From: Pseudothauera nasutitermitis
GTDB lineage: Bacteria; Pseudomonadota; Gammaproteobacteria; Burkholderiales; Rhodocyclaceae
DNA length: 64,000 bases
Direction: 5' to 3'
NCBI RefSeq assembly: GCF_004801295.1
Contig: NZ_SSOC01000007.1
Location: 149,527-213,526 of the forward strand
The position numbers were made by a program, and so were the translations under genes. The notes under the pieces were generated by a model, which saw nothing but the letters and a program-made list of their open reading frames with translations, was not told the DNA's origin and did no database searches. Shown here one piece after another: positions 8,633-16,694 of the stretch. The first letter of the stretch is position 1. Each line of letters opens with the position of its first letter.

Positions 8633-9495
8633 CGGGCGAGCCGCTCTGCCGACCAGACCGCTCCGCCGTCGAGCGCGACGATGCGCTCGCCGTCGATGCG
8701 CCCGCGCAGCAGTTCCGGCGAGCCCGGCACGACTTCCAGCGTGAACGCCACTTCGCTCCCGGAAACACGGCCGTCGCGCACCTCCGCGCTGCGCGGCCCG
8801 AACGCGGCGGAACCGCCCAGGATCTGGTAGTCCTGTTCCAGTGTCAGGGTGAACTCGCGCCCGTTGTGGCGCGCCCGCCAGCGTCCGCCGGCCTGGGCCG
8901 GCACGGTCCACAGGAACACCCGGCGGCCGAGGATGAGTTCTTCCCGGTCCGGGCGCCACGGCCCCATCGAGAACGCGTGGGACACCACCCGCGCACCGGG
9001 GCGCATCTGCGCCAGGATCACCGGACGCAGACGGAGGTTGATTTCTTCGAGCAGATAGATCGCCAGCACGTCGGTATCGCGCAGGTCCACCTCGAACAGA
9101 TCACCGACGCGGAATTCCACCTTGTCCGCGACGCCGGCCTCGGCGGCATTCGCGCGGGCTTCGCGGATGCGCTCGGGGTCGATATCCACCCCGAGGCCAT
9201 GCGCACCGAACTGGCTGGCGGCGGTGACCACCATGCGCCCGTCGCCGCAGCCCAGGTCGGTCACCCGCTCGCCCGGCTGCACGCCGGCCAGTTCCAGCAT
9301 GGCCTCGACCACCTCGTGGGGCGTAGGCACGTAGGGCACATCCAGATGCACGCCTTGCGCGCGCGCGGGCCTCGCCAGCCCGCCTAGGATGCATGCGGCC
9401 AGGCCGGCGCCCAGCATCCGGTTGAAACCCCTGCGCCGGGGCCGAAAGGCGGTGACGGGGAGAGGGAAGATCCACTGCGCGTTCGATCGGTCCAT
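8629..9495 (-). CDS. class I SAM-dependent methyltransferase with an N-terminal Tat-like signal peptide
   Basis: A 288-residue protein with a Rossmann-fold methyltransferase core: ERVTDLGCGDGRMVV (residues about 76-90, SAM motif I), GLGVDIDPERIREARANA (motif II) and FRVGDLFEVDL. Unexpectedly the N-terminus has RPRRRGF followed by a hydrophobic stretch (MLGAGLAACILGGLARPARA) and a likely cleavage site after ARA near residue 47, which looks like a twin-arginine export signal. SAM is not known to be available in the periplasm, so the protein may stay anchored inside or may have lost the enzyme role. The start ATG 9495 is preferred to a longer version. It is translationally coupled to the amino acid permease gene downstream. 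Confidence 0.8.
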   Translation of the reverse strand: MDRSNAQWIFPLPVTAFRPRRRGFNRMLGAGLAACILGGLARPARAQGVHLDVPYVPTPHEVVEAMLELAGVQPGERVTDLGCGDGRMVVTAASQFGAHGLGVDIDPERIREARANAAEAGVADKVEFRVGDLFEVDLRDTDVLAIYLLEEINLRLRPVILAQMRPGARVVSHAFSMGPWRPDREELILGRRVFLWTVPAQAGGRWRARHNGREFTLTLEQDYQILGGSAAFGPRSAEVRDGRVSGSEVAFTLEVVPGSPELLRGRIDGERIVALDGGAVWSAERLAR

Positions 9496-9644
9496 GGCAC
9501 GGCTCCTTGTCGATACGGGTGGCAAAAACATTATTGGGTCAACCTATTTCGCAATTGGTTCCGGCACCCGGCAAACACCGAGGGACTTCCCCGCGAACCG
9601 CGTGCGCGGGTACCCTTGCGCGACCGCACAACCCGCCAGACGCC

Positions 9645-10934
9645 ATGTCGCTCTTCCAATCCCACCCGCTGCGCCAGACGCTCAGCGACGAAGTCCATGC
9701 CCGTCCGCCGGTGCCGCTGGACACGCCCGAACTGGTCACCTACCTGGCCTTCCTGCACGAGCCCGGCAGCATCGAGCGCGAAGCCGCGCACCTGCGCACG
9801 CTGGCCGCGCAGCTCGGCCTGCCCGAGCCGGACACCGAGCGCAGCCATCTCTTTCTCGATGCCGGCCGCTTCCGCCTGAAGTGGGAGCGCCACAACGAAT
9901 TCTCCAGCTACACCTTCTTCCGCCGCGTCGAAGCCGGCGGCCCGGAAAGCGAAAATGCCCTGCTGGAAGTGCCGGCGGCCTGGCGCAGAGAGATTCCCGG
10001 CCAGCTCATCGTCGCCACCCACGTCACCCTGCGCGGCGTGGCCGAACTGCCGCCGGAAACGGTGATGGCCGGGCTGTCTTCCGCCGGCCGGCAGACCGTG
10101 GTGGCCACCGTGGCGGACGGCGCGGCCTGGGTGTTCACCGATTTCCAGATCACCGACGATTTCTCGCGCTTCCTGATCCTCGACGTCTCCCTCACCCCGC
10201 GCCAGGCCGGACGCACCGTGCAGCGCCTGCTGGAGATCGAGACCTACCGGGTGATCGCCCTGCTGGCCTTCCCGGTGGCCAAGGAGGTCGGCCGCCTGCT
10301 GTCGCGGGCCGAGGACGAACTGGCCGACCTGATGGACGTGATCGGCCAGCGCGGCGGCGCCGAGGACGAGCGCGCGGTGCTCGCCCGCCTGACCCGGCTG
10401 GCCGCTCAGGTGGAACGCTCGGTGGCGCACACTACCTTCCGCTTCGGCGCGGCGGCGGCCTATTACCGCCTGGTCGGCCAGCGCATCGACGAACTGCGCG
10501 AGAAACGCCAGCCCGGCTTTCCCACCATCGGCGAATTCATGGCGCGCCGGCTCACCCCGGCCATCGACACCTGTGCGAGCATCGCGCGCCGCCAGGAAGA
10601 CCTCTCCGGCCGCATCGCGCGCAATTCGCAACTGCTGCGCACCCGCGTGGACATCGCCCTGCAGCACCAGAGCCAGGAACTGCTCGCGCAGATGAACCGC
10701 CGCGCGCGCCTGCAACTGCGTTTGCAGGAGACCGTGGAGGGCCTGTCGGTGGTGGCGATCACCTACTACGCCTCGCAGTTGATCAATTACCTGGCCAAGG
10801 GCGCCAAGGACTACCTCGCCCCGCTCACCCCGGAAGTCCTCACCGCCCTCTCCATACCGGTCATCGCCGGGCTGGTGGCGCTCGGCCTGCGGCGCATGCG
10901 CCGCGCGCTGGCCGCCGAAGAGACTTCCCACTGA
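9645..10934 (+). CDS. DUF3422 family membrane protein
   Basis: A 429-residue protein matching, from memory, the DUF3422 family: SHPLRQTLSDEVHARPPVPL at the N-terminus is its characteristic opening. The C-terminus has long helices (SQELLAQMNRRARLQLRLQE) and two hydrophobic segments (VEGLSVVAITYYASQLINYL and LSIPVIAGLVALGL), so it is probably attached to the inner membrane through its C-terminus, with a large cytoplasmic N-terminal part. The ATG at 9645 is the first consistent with this opening. Its function is not known. It is followed by the CidA/LrgB pair after 16 bases, which suggests one operon. Confidence 0.78.
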   Translation: MSLFQSHPLRQTLSDEVHARPPVPLDTPELVTYLAFLHEPGSIEREAAHLRTLAAQLGLPEPDTERSHLFLDAGRFRLKWERHNEFSSYTFFRRVEAGGPESENALLEVPAAWRREIPGQLIVATHVTLRGVAELPPETVMAGLSSAGRQTVVATVADGAAWVFTDFQITDDFSRFLILDVSLTPRQAGRTVQRLLEIETYRVIALLAFPVAKEVGRLLSRAEDELADLMDVIGQRGGAEDERAVLARLTRLAAQVERSVAHTTFRFGAAAAYYRLVGQRIDELREKRQPGFPTIGEFMARRLTPAIDTCASIARRQEDLSGRIARNSQLLRTRVDIALQHQSQELLAQMNRRARLQLRLQETVEGLSVVAITYYASQLINYLAKGAKDYLAPLTPEVLTALSIPVIAGLVALGLRRMRRALAAEETSH

Positions 10935-10950
10935 CCACGCTGCCGCGCCG

Positions 10951-11310
10951 ATGATCTCCGCATTCACCCTGCTGCTGGTCTATCAACTGATCGGCGAAGT
11001 CATCGCCCGGGGCCTCGCCCTGCCGGTTCCCGGGCCGGTCATCGGCATGCTGCTGCTGTTCCTCACCCTGGTGGTGCGCGACGGCCCCGGCAAGGAGCTG
11101 CGCAACACCGCCAACGGTCTGCTGCAGCATCTGTCGCTGCTCTTCGTGCCCGCCGGGGTCGGCATCATGCTGCACTTTCACCGGCTGGCCGACGAGTGGC
11201 TGCCGCTGCTCGTCGCGCTGGTGGGCTCCACCTTCCTGGCCATGACGGTCACCGCGCTGGTGCTGCGCGCGCCGGCCCGCCGCGCGACGCGCGAGGAGGA
11301 AGGGCGATGA
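10951..11310 (+). CDS. CidA/LrgA family membrane protein
   Basis: A 119-residue protein with four membrane segments. The motif ALPVPGPVIGMLLLFLTLVV is the conserved core of the CidA/LrgA holin-like family, and LFVPAGVGIM is the second signature. Such proteins act with an LrgB/CidB partner in murein hydrolase control or in pyruvate/glycolate movement, depending on the organism. The stop overlaps the start of the LrgB gene (ATGA), giving tight coupling. Confidence 0.9.
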   Translation: MISAFTLLLVYQLIGEVIARGLALPVPGPVIGMLLLFLTLVVRDGPGKELRNTANGLLQHLSLLFVPAGVGIMLHFHRLADEWLPLLVALVGSTFLAMTVTALVLRAPARRATREEEGR

Positions 11311-12041
11311 ACCCGCACATCGACGAGTTGTGGGTCTATCTGTCCACCACCCCGCTGCTCGGCCTCACCCTCACGCTGGCGGCCTACCAATGCGCCTGGT
11401 GGCTCTACCGGCGCGCGCATTTCCACCCCATGGCCAATCCGGTGATGATCGCCGTGACCGTGCTGGTGGGCGTGCTCACCCTCACCGGCACCGACTACCA
11501 GACCTATTTCGACGGCGCGCAGTTCGTGCATTTCCTGCTCGGCCCGGCCACCGTGGCGCTGGCGATTCCGCTGTACGCCCAGTTGCCGCGCCTGCGCACC
11601 ATGGCGATGCCACTGCTCGGCGCGCTGGCCGCCGGTTCACTCACCGCCGCGCTGTCGGCCTACGCCATCGGCGCCGCGCTGGGCGCCAGCACCCAGTCGC
11701 TGCTCTCCCTCGCCCCCAAGAGCGTGACCACGCCGATCGCCATGGGCATCACCGAAAGCCTGGGCGGCCTGCCCTCGCTGACCGCCGTGCTGGTCATCCT
11801 CACCGGCATTCTCGGCGCCGTCGGCGCGCGCGGCCTGTACGGCCTGCTACGTATCGAGGACCACGCGGTGCGCGGCTTCGCCACCGGCCTGGCGGCGCAC
11901 GGCATCGGCACCGCGCGCGCCTTCCAGGTCAGCGAACAGTGCGGCGCCTTCGCCGCGCTGGCGATGGGGCTGAACGGCCTGATCACCGCGCTGTCCCTGC
12001 CCTGGATCCTGCCCTGGCTGAATCACCTGCTGGCCCGCTGA
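11307..12041 (+). CDS. LrgB/CidB family membrane protein
   Basis: A 244-residue polytopic inner-membrane protein. Conserved features are LGPATVALAIPLYAQ, SLAPKSVTTPIAMGI (the KSVTTPIA signature of the LrgB family) and AAHGIGTARAFQ near the end. It starts inside the stop codon of the CidA/LrgA gene. The two proteins are expected to work as a pair. Related pairs carry pyruvate (Bacillus PftAB) or glycolate (plant PLGG1, a fusion of both); the substrate here is not evident from sequence. Confidence 0.93.
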   Translation: MNPHIDELWVYLSTTPLLGLTLTLAAYQCAWWLYRRAHFHPMANPVMIAVTVLVGVLTLTGTDYQTYFDGAQFVHFLLGPATVALAIPLYAQLPRLRTMAMPLLGALAAGSLTAALSAYAIGAALGASTQSLLSLAPKSVTTPIAMGITESLGGLPSLTAVLVILTGILGAVGARGLYGLLRIEDHAVRGFATGLAAHGIGTARAFQVSEQCGAFAALAMGLNGLITALSLPWILPWLNHLLAR

Positions 12042-12060
12042 CCCGCCGACGAGACCGACC

Positions 12061-13683
12061 TTGAACGCCCTGTACCGCTGGTTCGACCGCAACCTCCTCG
12101 AACTCGGCCGCGAGATGCGGCTTTCCTACCTGCCGCCGCTGATGGTCTACATGGCCGCCGGGGTATCCGGGCTGACCGGCATCGTCGGTACCTTCTTCAT
12201 CAAGGAATACCTCGACCTCTCCGCCGCCTTCCTGGCCGCGCTGGGGTTCTGGGCCGTGGTGCCGTGGGCGCTGAAGATGCCCGTCGGCCACCTGGTGGAC
12301 CTGCTGTGGCGCCACAAGGCCGGGCTGGTGTACCTGGGCGCCGCGCTGATCGCCGCCAGCCTGCTGATCATGATCGGCCTGATCCTGCACACCGAGGCGA
12401 TGCGCGCGCTGATGGAGGTGGAGCACTGGTTCGTGCTCTCGGTACTGCTCTCGCCGGTGGGCTACGTGATGCAGGACGCGGTGGCCGACGCGATGACCGT
12501 GGAGGCCGTGCCGCGCGAGGACGAACACGGCCGCGCCCTGGACGCCGACACCGTGCGCCTGATGCATACCACCATGCAGATGCTCGGCCGCGTGGCGATC
12601 ATCGGCGGCAGCGTGCTGGTGGCGCTGGCCAACGTGGCGCTGTTCCAGGGCGCCGAACGCCTGCCCGAAGCGGACAAGGTGCTGCTCTACGCGCGCATCT
12701 ACGAATACGCCCTGCTGATTCCGCTGCTGTCCGTCTCCGGCGTGCTGTTCGCCGGCTGGCTGAAGCGCCGCGAGGCGCGCCGCCTGCGCGCACTGGGCCG
12801 CGACGCGGCGCAGATCGCCGCCCTGCTGCACGAGCCGGCCGAGAAAACCGCGCCGAACTGGTGGATCATCGGCGGCAGCCTGCTGTTCGTCGCCATCACG
12901 CTGAGCGTGGGACTGTCCGGCATCGCCTGGGGACAGGAGATCATCTTCGCCGGCTCCCTGCTCATCGTCGCGCTGATGATGGGCCGTCTGCTGCGCGAGC
13001 TGTCGCCCGCGGCGCGCAACACCCTGCTGGGCACCGCCATCGTCATCTTCGCGTTCCGCGCCCTGCCGCTGCCGGGCGCCGGCGCCACCTGGTGGATGAT
13101 CGACGAACTGGGCTTCGACCAGGCCTTCCTGTCCCGGCTGGAGCTGATCGTCAGCACGCTCACCCTGGCCGGCCTGTTCCTGTTCCGCCGCTTCATGGCC
13201 GAACGTTCCATCGCCGCCATCGTCATCTTCCTCACCCTCGCCACCACCCTGCTCGCCCTGCCCACCCTGGGCATGTACCACGGCCTGCACCACTGGACCG
13301 CCGCGCTGACCGGCGGCGTGGTCGATGCGCGCTTCATCGCCATGGTCAGCACCGCGCTGGAATCGCCGCTCGGCCAGGTATCGATGGTGCCCATGCTGGC
13401 CTGGATCGCCAATTCCGCGCCGCCCCACCTCAAGGCCACCTTCTTCGCGGTGATGAGTTCCTTCGCCAACCTCGCGCTGTCCGCCTCGCAACTGGGCACC
13501 AAGTACCTCAACCAGTTCTACACGGTGAGCCGCGAGGTCAAGGATGCCACCAGCGGCGCGGTCAGCGTGCCGGCGGACTACAGCGAACTGGGCGCGCTGC
13601 TGCTCACCGTCACCCTGCTCGGCCTGGTCCTGCCGCTGGCCGCCGTGTGGATCACCCGCGCGCTCGGCCTGCGCAGCGCATGA
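12061..13683 (+). CDS. major-facilitator transporter, BT1 (folate-biopterin)-like
   Basis: A 540-residue membrane protein with about twelve hydrophobic segments. The segment SPVGYVMQDAVADAMTVEAV resembles the 'DvvaDalvVE' signature of the BT1/folate-biopterin transporter branch of the MFS, and the opening segment GIVGTFFIKEYLDLSAAFLA fits its first loop. The start is a TTG at 12061, 19 bases after lrgB; the first in-frame ATG is at about 12115. A conserved internal loop with charged residues (KRREARRLRALGRDAAQ) separates two halves. The substrate is unknown, and a general MFS assignment is safer than a specific one. Confidence 0.68.
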   Translation: MNALYRWFDRNLLELGREMRLSYLPPLMVYMAAGVSGLTGIVGTFFIKEYLDLSAAFLAALGFWAVVPWALKMPVGHLVDLLWRHKAGLVYLGAALIAASLLIMIGLILHTEAMRALMEVEHWFVLSVLLSPVGYVMQDAVADAMTVEAVPREDEHGRALDADTVRLMHTTMQMLGRVAIIGGSVLVALANVALFQGAERLPEADKVLLYARIYEYALLIPLLSVSGVLFAGWLKRREARRLRALGRDAAQIAALLHEPAEKTAPNWWIIGGSLLFVAITLSVGLSGIAWGQEIIFAGSLLIVALMMGRLLRELSPAARNTLLGTAIVIFAFRALPLPGAGATWWMIDELGFDQAFLSRLELIVSTLTLAGLFLFRRFMAERSIAAIVIFLTLATTLLALPTLGMYHGLHHWTAALTGGVVDARFIAMVSTALESPLGQVSMVPMLAWIANSAPPHLKATFFAVMSSFANLALSASQLGTKYLNQFYTVSREVKDATSGAVSVPADYSELGALLLTVTLLGLVLPLAAVWITRALGLRSA

Positions 13684-13788
13684 GAAAACCTGTGAAACGT
13701 TGACCTGATCCATTGCCCGTCCCCGCCGACAGGCGGAAACTGATGCCCAGACTCGCACGCGAACAATCAGAAATGGGGAGAAGGCGTC

Positions 13789-15840
13789 ATGGCATCGACC
13801 TCGGTTCACGACATCCGCAACCTGGCCCTGCTGGGCCAGGCGGGCAGCGGCAAGACCACCCTGCTTGAAGCCCTGCTGGCCGCCGCCGGCGCCATCGGCG
13901 CGTCGGGCAGCATCGAACGCGGCGACACGGTGAGCGACTTCGACCCCATGGAGAAATCCATGGGCCACTCACTCAACACCGGGCTGGCCCAGCTCGAATG
14001 GGCCGCTCACCGCCTCAATCTGCTCGACACTCCGGGCACCCCGGATTTCCTCGGCCGCGCCCTGCTCGCCCTGCCGTCGGTGGAAACCGCCGTGGTGGTG
14101 GTCAATGCCCAGGCCGGCGTGGAGACGGTCACCCGGCGCGCCATGGAAGCGGCTGCCGGCAAGTGCCGGATGCTGGTGGTCAATCGCATCGACGCCAGCG
14201 GCGCCGACCCGGCCGCCGTATTCGACGCGCTGGTGGCCGCCTTCGGGCGCGAATGCCTGCCGATCAACCTGCCCACGCCGGAGCGCGACCGCGTCATCGA
14301 CTGCTTCTTCGCGCCCGAAGCCGGCGCCGCCACCGCGTTCTCCTCGGTCGAGGCGGCACACGACGCCATCGTCGACCAGGTCGTGGAACTGGACGAGGCG
14401 CTGATGGCCGCCTATCTGGAACAGGGCGAAACGCTCGACCCCGGGCAGTTGCACGATCCCTTCGAACGCGCCCTGCGCGAAGGCCACCTGATTCCGGTGT
14501 GCTTCGTCTCCGCGCGCAGCGGCGCCGGCGTGCGCGAACTGCTCGACGTGTTCGCCCGCCTGATGCCCGATCCCACCGAGGGCAACCCGCCCGCCTTCGT
14601 CAAGGGCGAAGGCGCCGCGGCCGTGCCGGTCGAGGTCGCCCCCGATCCCGCGCGCCACGCACTGGCCCACGTGTTCCAGATCCAGAACGACGTGTATCGC
14701 GGCAAGCTGGCGCTGTTCCGCATCCACCAGGGCACCATCACGGCCGGCTCGCAGCTCTACGTGGGCGACGCGCGCAAACCCTTCAAGGTCACCCATCTGC
14801 TGCGCATCCAGGGCCGCCAGCAGGTGGAGATCGCCGAGGGCATCGCCGGCGATCTGTGCGCCGTGGCGCGCGTCGACGAACTGCACCGCGACGCGGTGCT
14901 GCACGATTCGCACGACGAGGACTACCATCACCTGCTGCCGCCCGCCTACCCGCGCCCGGTACATGGGCTGGCGCTGATCCCGAAGAAGCCCGGCGACGAG
15001 CAGAAGCTCTCCGAGGCGCTCGCCCGCCTGCAGGACGAAGATCCCTGCCTGGAAACCGGCTTCGACGCGCAGACCCGCCAGACCGTGGTGCACGGCCTGG
15101 GCGAACTGCACCTGAAGGTGGTGCTGGAACAGCTCGCCACGCGCTGGAACCTGGACCTGGACACCGCCCGCCCGGCCGTGCCCTACCGCGAAACCATCGC
15201 CGCCAGCGCCGAGTCGCGCTACCGCCACAAGAAGCAGTCCGGCGGCGCCGGGCAGTTCGGCGAGGTGGCGCTGCGCGTGGAACCGTTGCCGCGCGGCGGC
15301 GGGCTGGAACTGGTGGATGAGATCAAGGGCGGCGCCATTCCCACCCATTTCATGCCGGCGGTGGAAAAAGGCGTGCGCCAGGCCGTCGCCGAGGGCTGCC
15401 TGGCCGGCTTCCCGCTGCAGGATCTGCGCGTCACCGTGGTGGATGGCAAGCACCACGCGGTGGATTCCAACGAGGTCTCCTTCGTCACCGCCGCGCGCCA
15501 CGCGCTGCTGGAAGCAGTGGCCGCCGCGCGGCCGACCCTGCTGGAGCCGCTGCTGGAAGTGCGGGTGAGCGCGAATGAGCGCCACTTCGGCGAGATCAGC
15601 GCAGAGTTCTCCAGCCGGCGCGGACGCATGAGCGCCACCGACAGCATCGCGCCGGGGCGCATCAGCCTCAGCGCGCTGGTGCCGATGGCCGAACTGGACG
15701 GCTTCGAGATCCGCCTGAAGGCCATCTGCGCGGGCGAAAGTGAATGCACGCTGGCCCTGCATTCCTACGAACCGGCGCCCGGCGACGCGCAGCAGCGCCT
15801 GGCCGGCGCCCACGCCCAGCGCCGCGCGCACGAGCAGTAG
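13789..15840 (+). CDS. elongation factor G-like GTPase (EF-G2/FusA2-like)
   Basis: A 683-residue protein with the five-domain EF-G layout. The G domain has a P-loop GQAGSGKTT (16-24), DTPGTPDF (80-87) and NRID (132-135). Domain II includes VFQIQNDVYRGKLALFRIHQ, and domain IV includes KKQSGGAGQFGEVALRVEPL. Two canonical positions differ: the catalytic His after DTPG is Thr84, and NKxD is NRxD. These changes occur in EF-G paralogues (EF-G2) and argue against its being the main translocase, whose gene should lie in the str operon elsewhere. The family role is uncertain. The gene is preceded by about 100 bases of non-coding sequence and is likely monocistronic. Confidence 0.87.
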   Translation: MASTSVHDIRNLALLGQAGSGKTTLLEALLAAAGAIGASGSIERGDTVSDFDPMEKSMGHSLNTGLAQLEWAAHRLNLLDTPGTPDFLGRALLALPSVETAVVVVNAQAGVETVTRRAMEAAAGKCRMLVVNRIDASGADPAAVFDALVAAFGRECLPINLPTPERDRVIDCFFAPEAGAATAFSSVEAAHDAIVDQVVELDEALMAAYLEQGETLDPGQLHDPFERALREGHLIPVCFVSARSGAGVRELLDVFARLMPDPTEGNPPAFVKGEGAAAVPVEVAPDPARHALAHVFQIQNDVYRGKLALFRIHQGTITAGSQLYVGDARKPFKVTHLLRIQGRQQVEIAEGIAGDLCAVARVDELHRDAVLHDSHDEDYHHLLPPAYPRPVHGLALIPKKPGDEQKLSEALARLQDEDPCLETGFDAQTRQTVVHGLGELHLKVVLEQLATRWNLDLDTARPAVPYRETIAASAESRYRHKKQSGGAGQFGEVALRVEPLPRGGGLELVDEIKGGAIPTHFMPAVEKGVRQAVAEGCLAGFPLQDLRVTVVDGKHHAVDSNEVSFVTAARHALLEAVAAARPTLLEPLLEVRVSANERHFGEISAEFSSRRGRMSATDSIAPGRISLSALVPMAELDGFEIRLKAICAGESECTLALHSYEPAPGDAQQRLAGAHAQRRAHEQ

Positions 15841-15904
15841 CGCCCGGCGGCCGACTGGACCATACTCGGGCGGTCGAACGGCCGCCCGAGCGGCGCCCAA
15901 CCCT

Positions 15905-16165
15905 ATGCAACTGAGCGACAAACATCTCGCCTACTGGCGCAGGACGCGCCTGCTCACCATCGCGCTGCTGGTGGCCTGGACCGTGGTCACCTTCGGCGGC
16001 GCCTACTACGCCATCGCGCTCAACGAATTCGAACTGTTCGGCTTTCCGCTGGGCTTCTACCTGTTCGCCCAGGGCGCCCTGCTGTTCTACCTACTCATCG
16101 CTGGCATCTACGTGCTGGTGATGAACCGGCTGGACCGCGCCTTCGGCGTCGCCGAACGGCGCTGA
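15905..16165 (+). CDS. DUF4212 small membrane protein (symporter small subunit type)
   Basis: An 86-residue protein with two membrane segments, LTIALLVAWTVVTFGGAYYA and FPLGFYLFAQGALLFYLLIA. Spacing and motif GFPLGFYLFAQGA match DUF4212 proteins, which normally precede a sodium:solute symporter gene. Here there is no symporter gene on the same strand: the gene stands alone and converges with the next gene, while a second DUF4212 gene sits next to the symporter at 18565. It may be a paralogue that pairs with the same symporter. The ATG at 15905 gives a compact protein. Confidence 0.82.
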   Translation: MQLSDKHLAYWRRTRLLTIALLVAWTVVTFGGAYYAIALNEFELFGFPLGFYLFAQGALLFYLLIAGIYVLVMNRLDRAFGVAERR

Positions 16166-16170
16166 GCTGC

Positions 16171-16554
16171 CTAGCGGCCCGCCGGCCCGGCCTTGCCCGC
16201 AAATTGCCGCGCGCCCGCATGGGCCTGCCGGCTGAGGGCGAAATCGAACAGGAACTTGGACCAGATGGTGACGCCGGCGATCGTCGTCCAGGTTTCATAG
16301 CTGAACAGCCCCGCCGCCACCCCGAAGATCACCCAGGCGATCACGCTGCCGCCGATCAGATTGGTCGCGGCGGCGAACGGTGCGTAGCGGCCGGGGTTGG
16401 CCGGGGGCTCGCCGCGCTTCAGCGCGACCTCGGAGAAATCCCGGCGGACGATGATGCGCCAGGCCCGGCGCAGCCAGAAAAAGGCGATGGGAAACAGGGC
16501 CAGGAACAGAATCCAGTTCAGCACCAGGCTGATATGGGGGGCCATTGCCGTCAT
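16171..16554 (-). CDS. conserved hypothetical membrane protein (127 aa)
   Basis: I do not recognise a named family. Two membrane segments are visible: LVLNWILFLALFPIAFFWLR near the N-terminus and SVIAWVIFGVAAGLFSYETW in the middle, followed by a polar tail rich in Ala, Gly and Arg. The start is taken at MTAMAPH (16554), with a second ATG three codons on. It lies downstream of the sodium:solute symporter gene on the same strand, after a hairpin, and could be a minor member of that operon. Confidence 0.6.
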   Translation of the reverse strand: MTAMAPHISLVLNWILFLALFPIAFFWLRRAWRIIVRRDFSEVALKRGEPPANPGRYAPFAAATNLIGGSVIAWVIFGVAAGLFSYETWTTIAGVTIWSKFLFDFALSRQAHAGARQFAGKAGPAGR

Positions 16555-16616
16555 GTGCGACTCCCGACTCGAAAGTGGACCGGCCAGGCCGGTCCGTGTT
16601 GCGTTGCTTGCTCGAA

Positions 16617-16640
16617 CCCCGCCGTGCGCACACGGCGGGG
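16617..16640 (-). terminator. hairpin downstream of the symporter gene
   Basis: Ten-base perfect stem CCCCGCCGTG / CACGGCGGGG with a 4-base loop, between the symporter and the 127-aa membrane protein. A second GC palindrome (GGACCGGCC A GGCCGGTCC) is at 16577-16595. Neither is followed by a clear run of U on the minus strand, so they may attenuate rather than end transcription. Confidence 0.5.
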
Positions 16641-16694
16641 CTTCCGTCGGCGCGGACGATGCCGGCAGGCACCGCCCGCGCCCATTCGCGCTGC

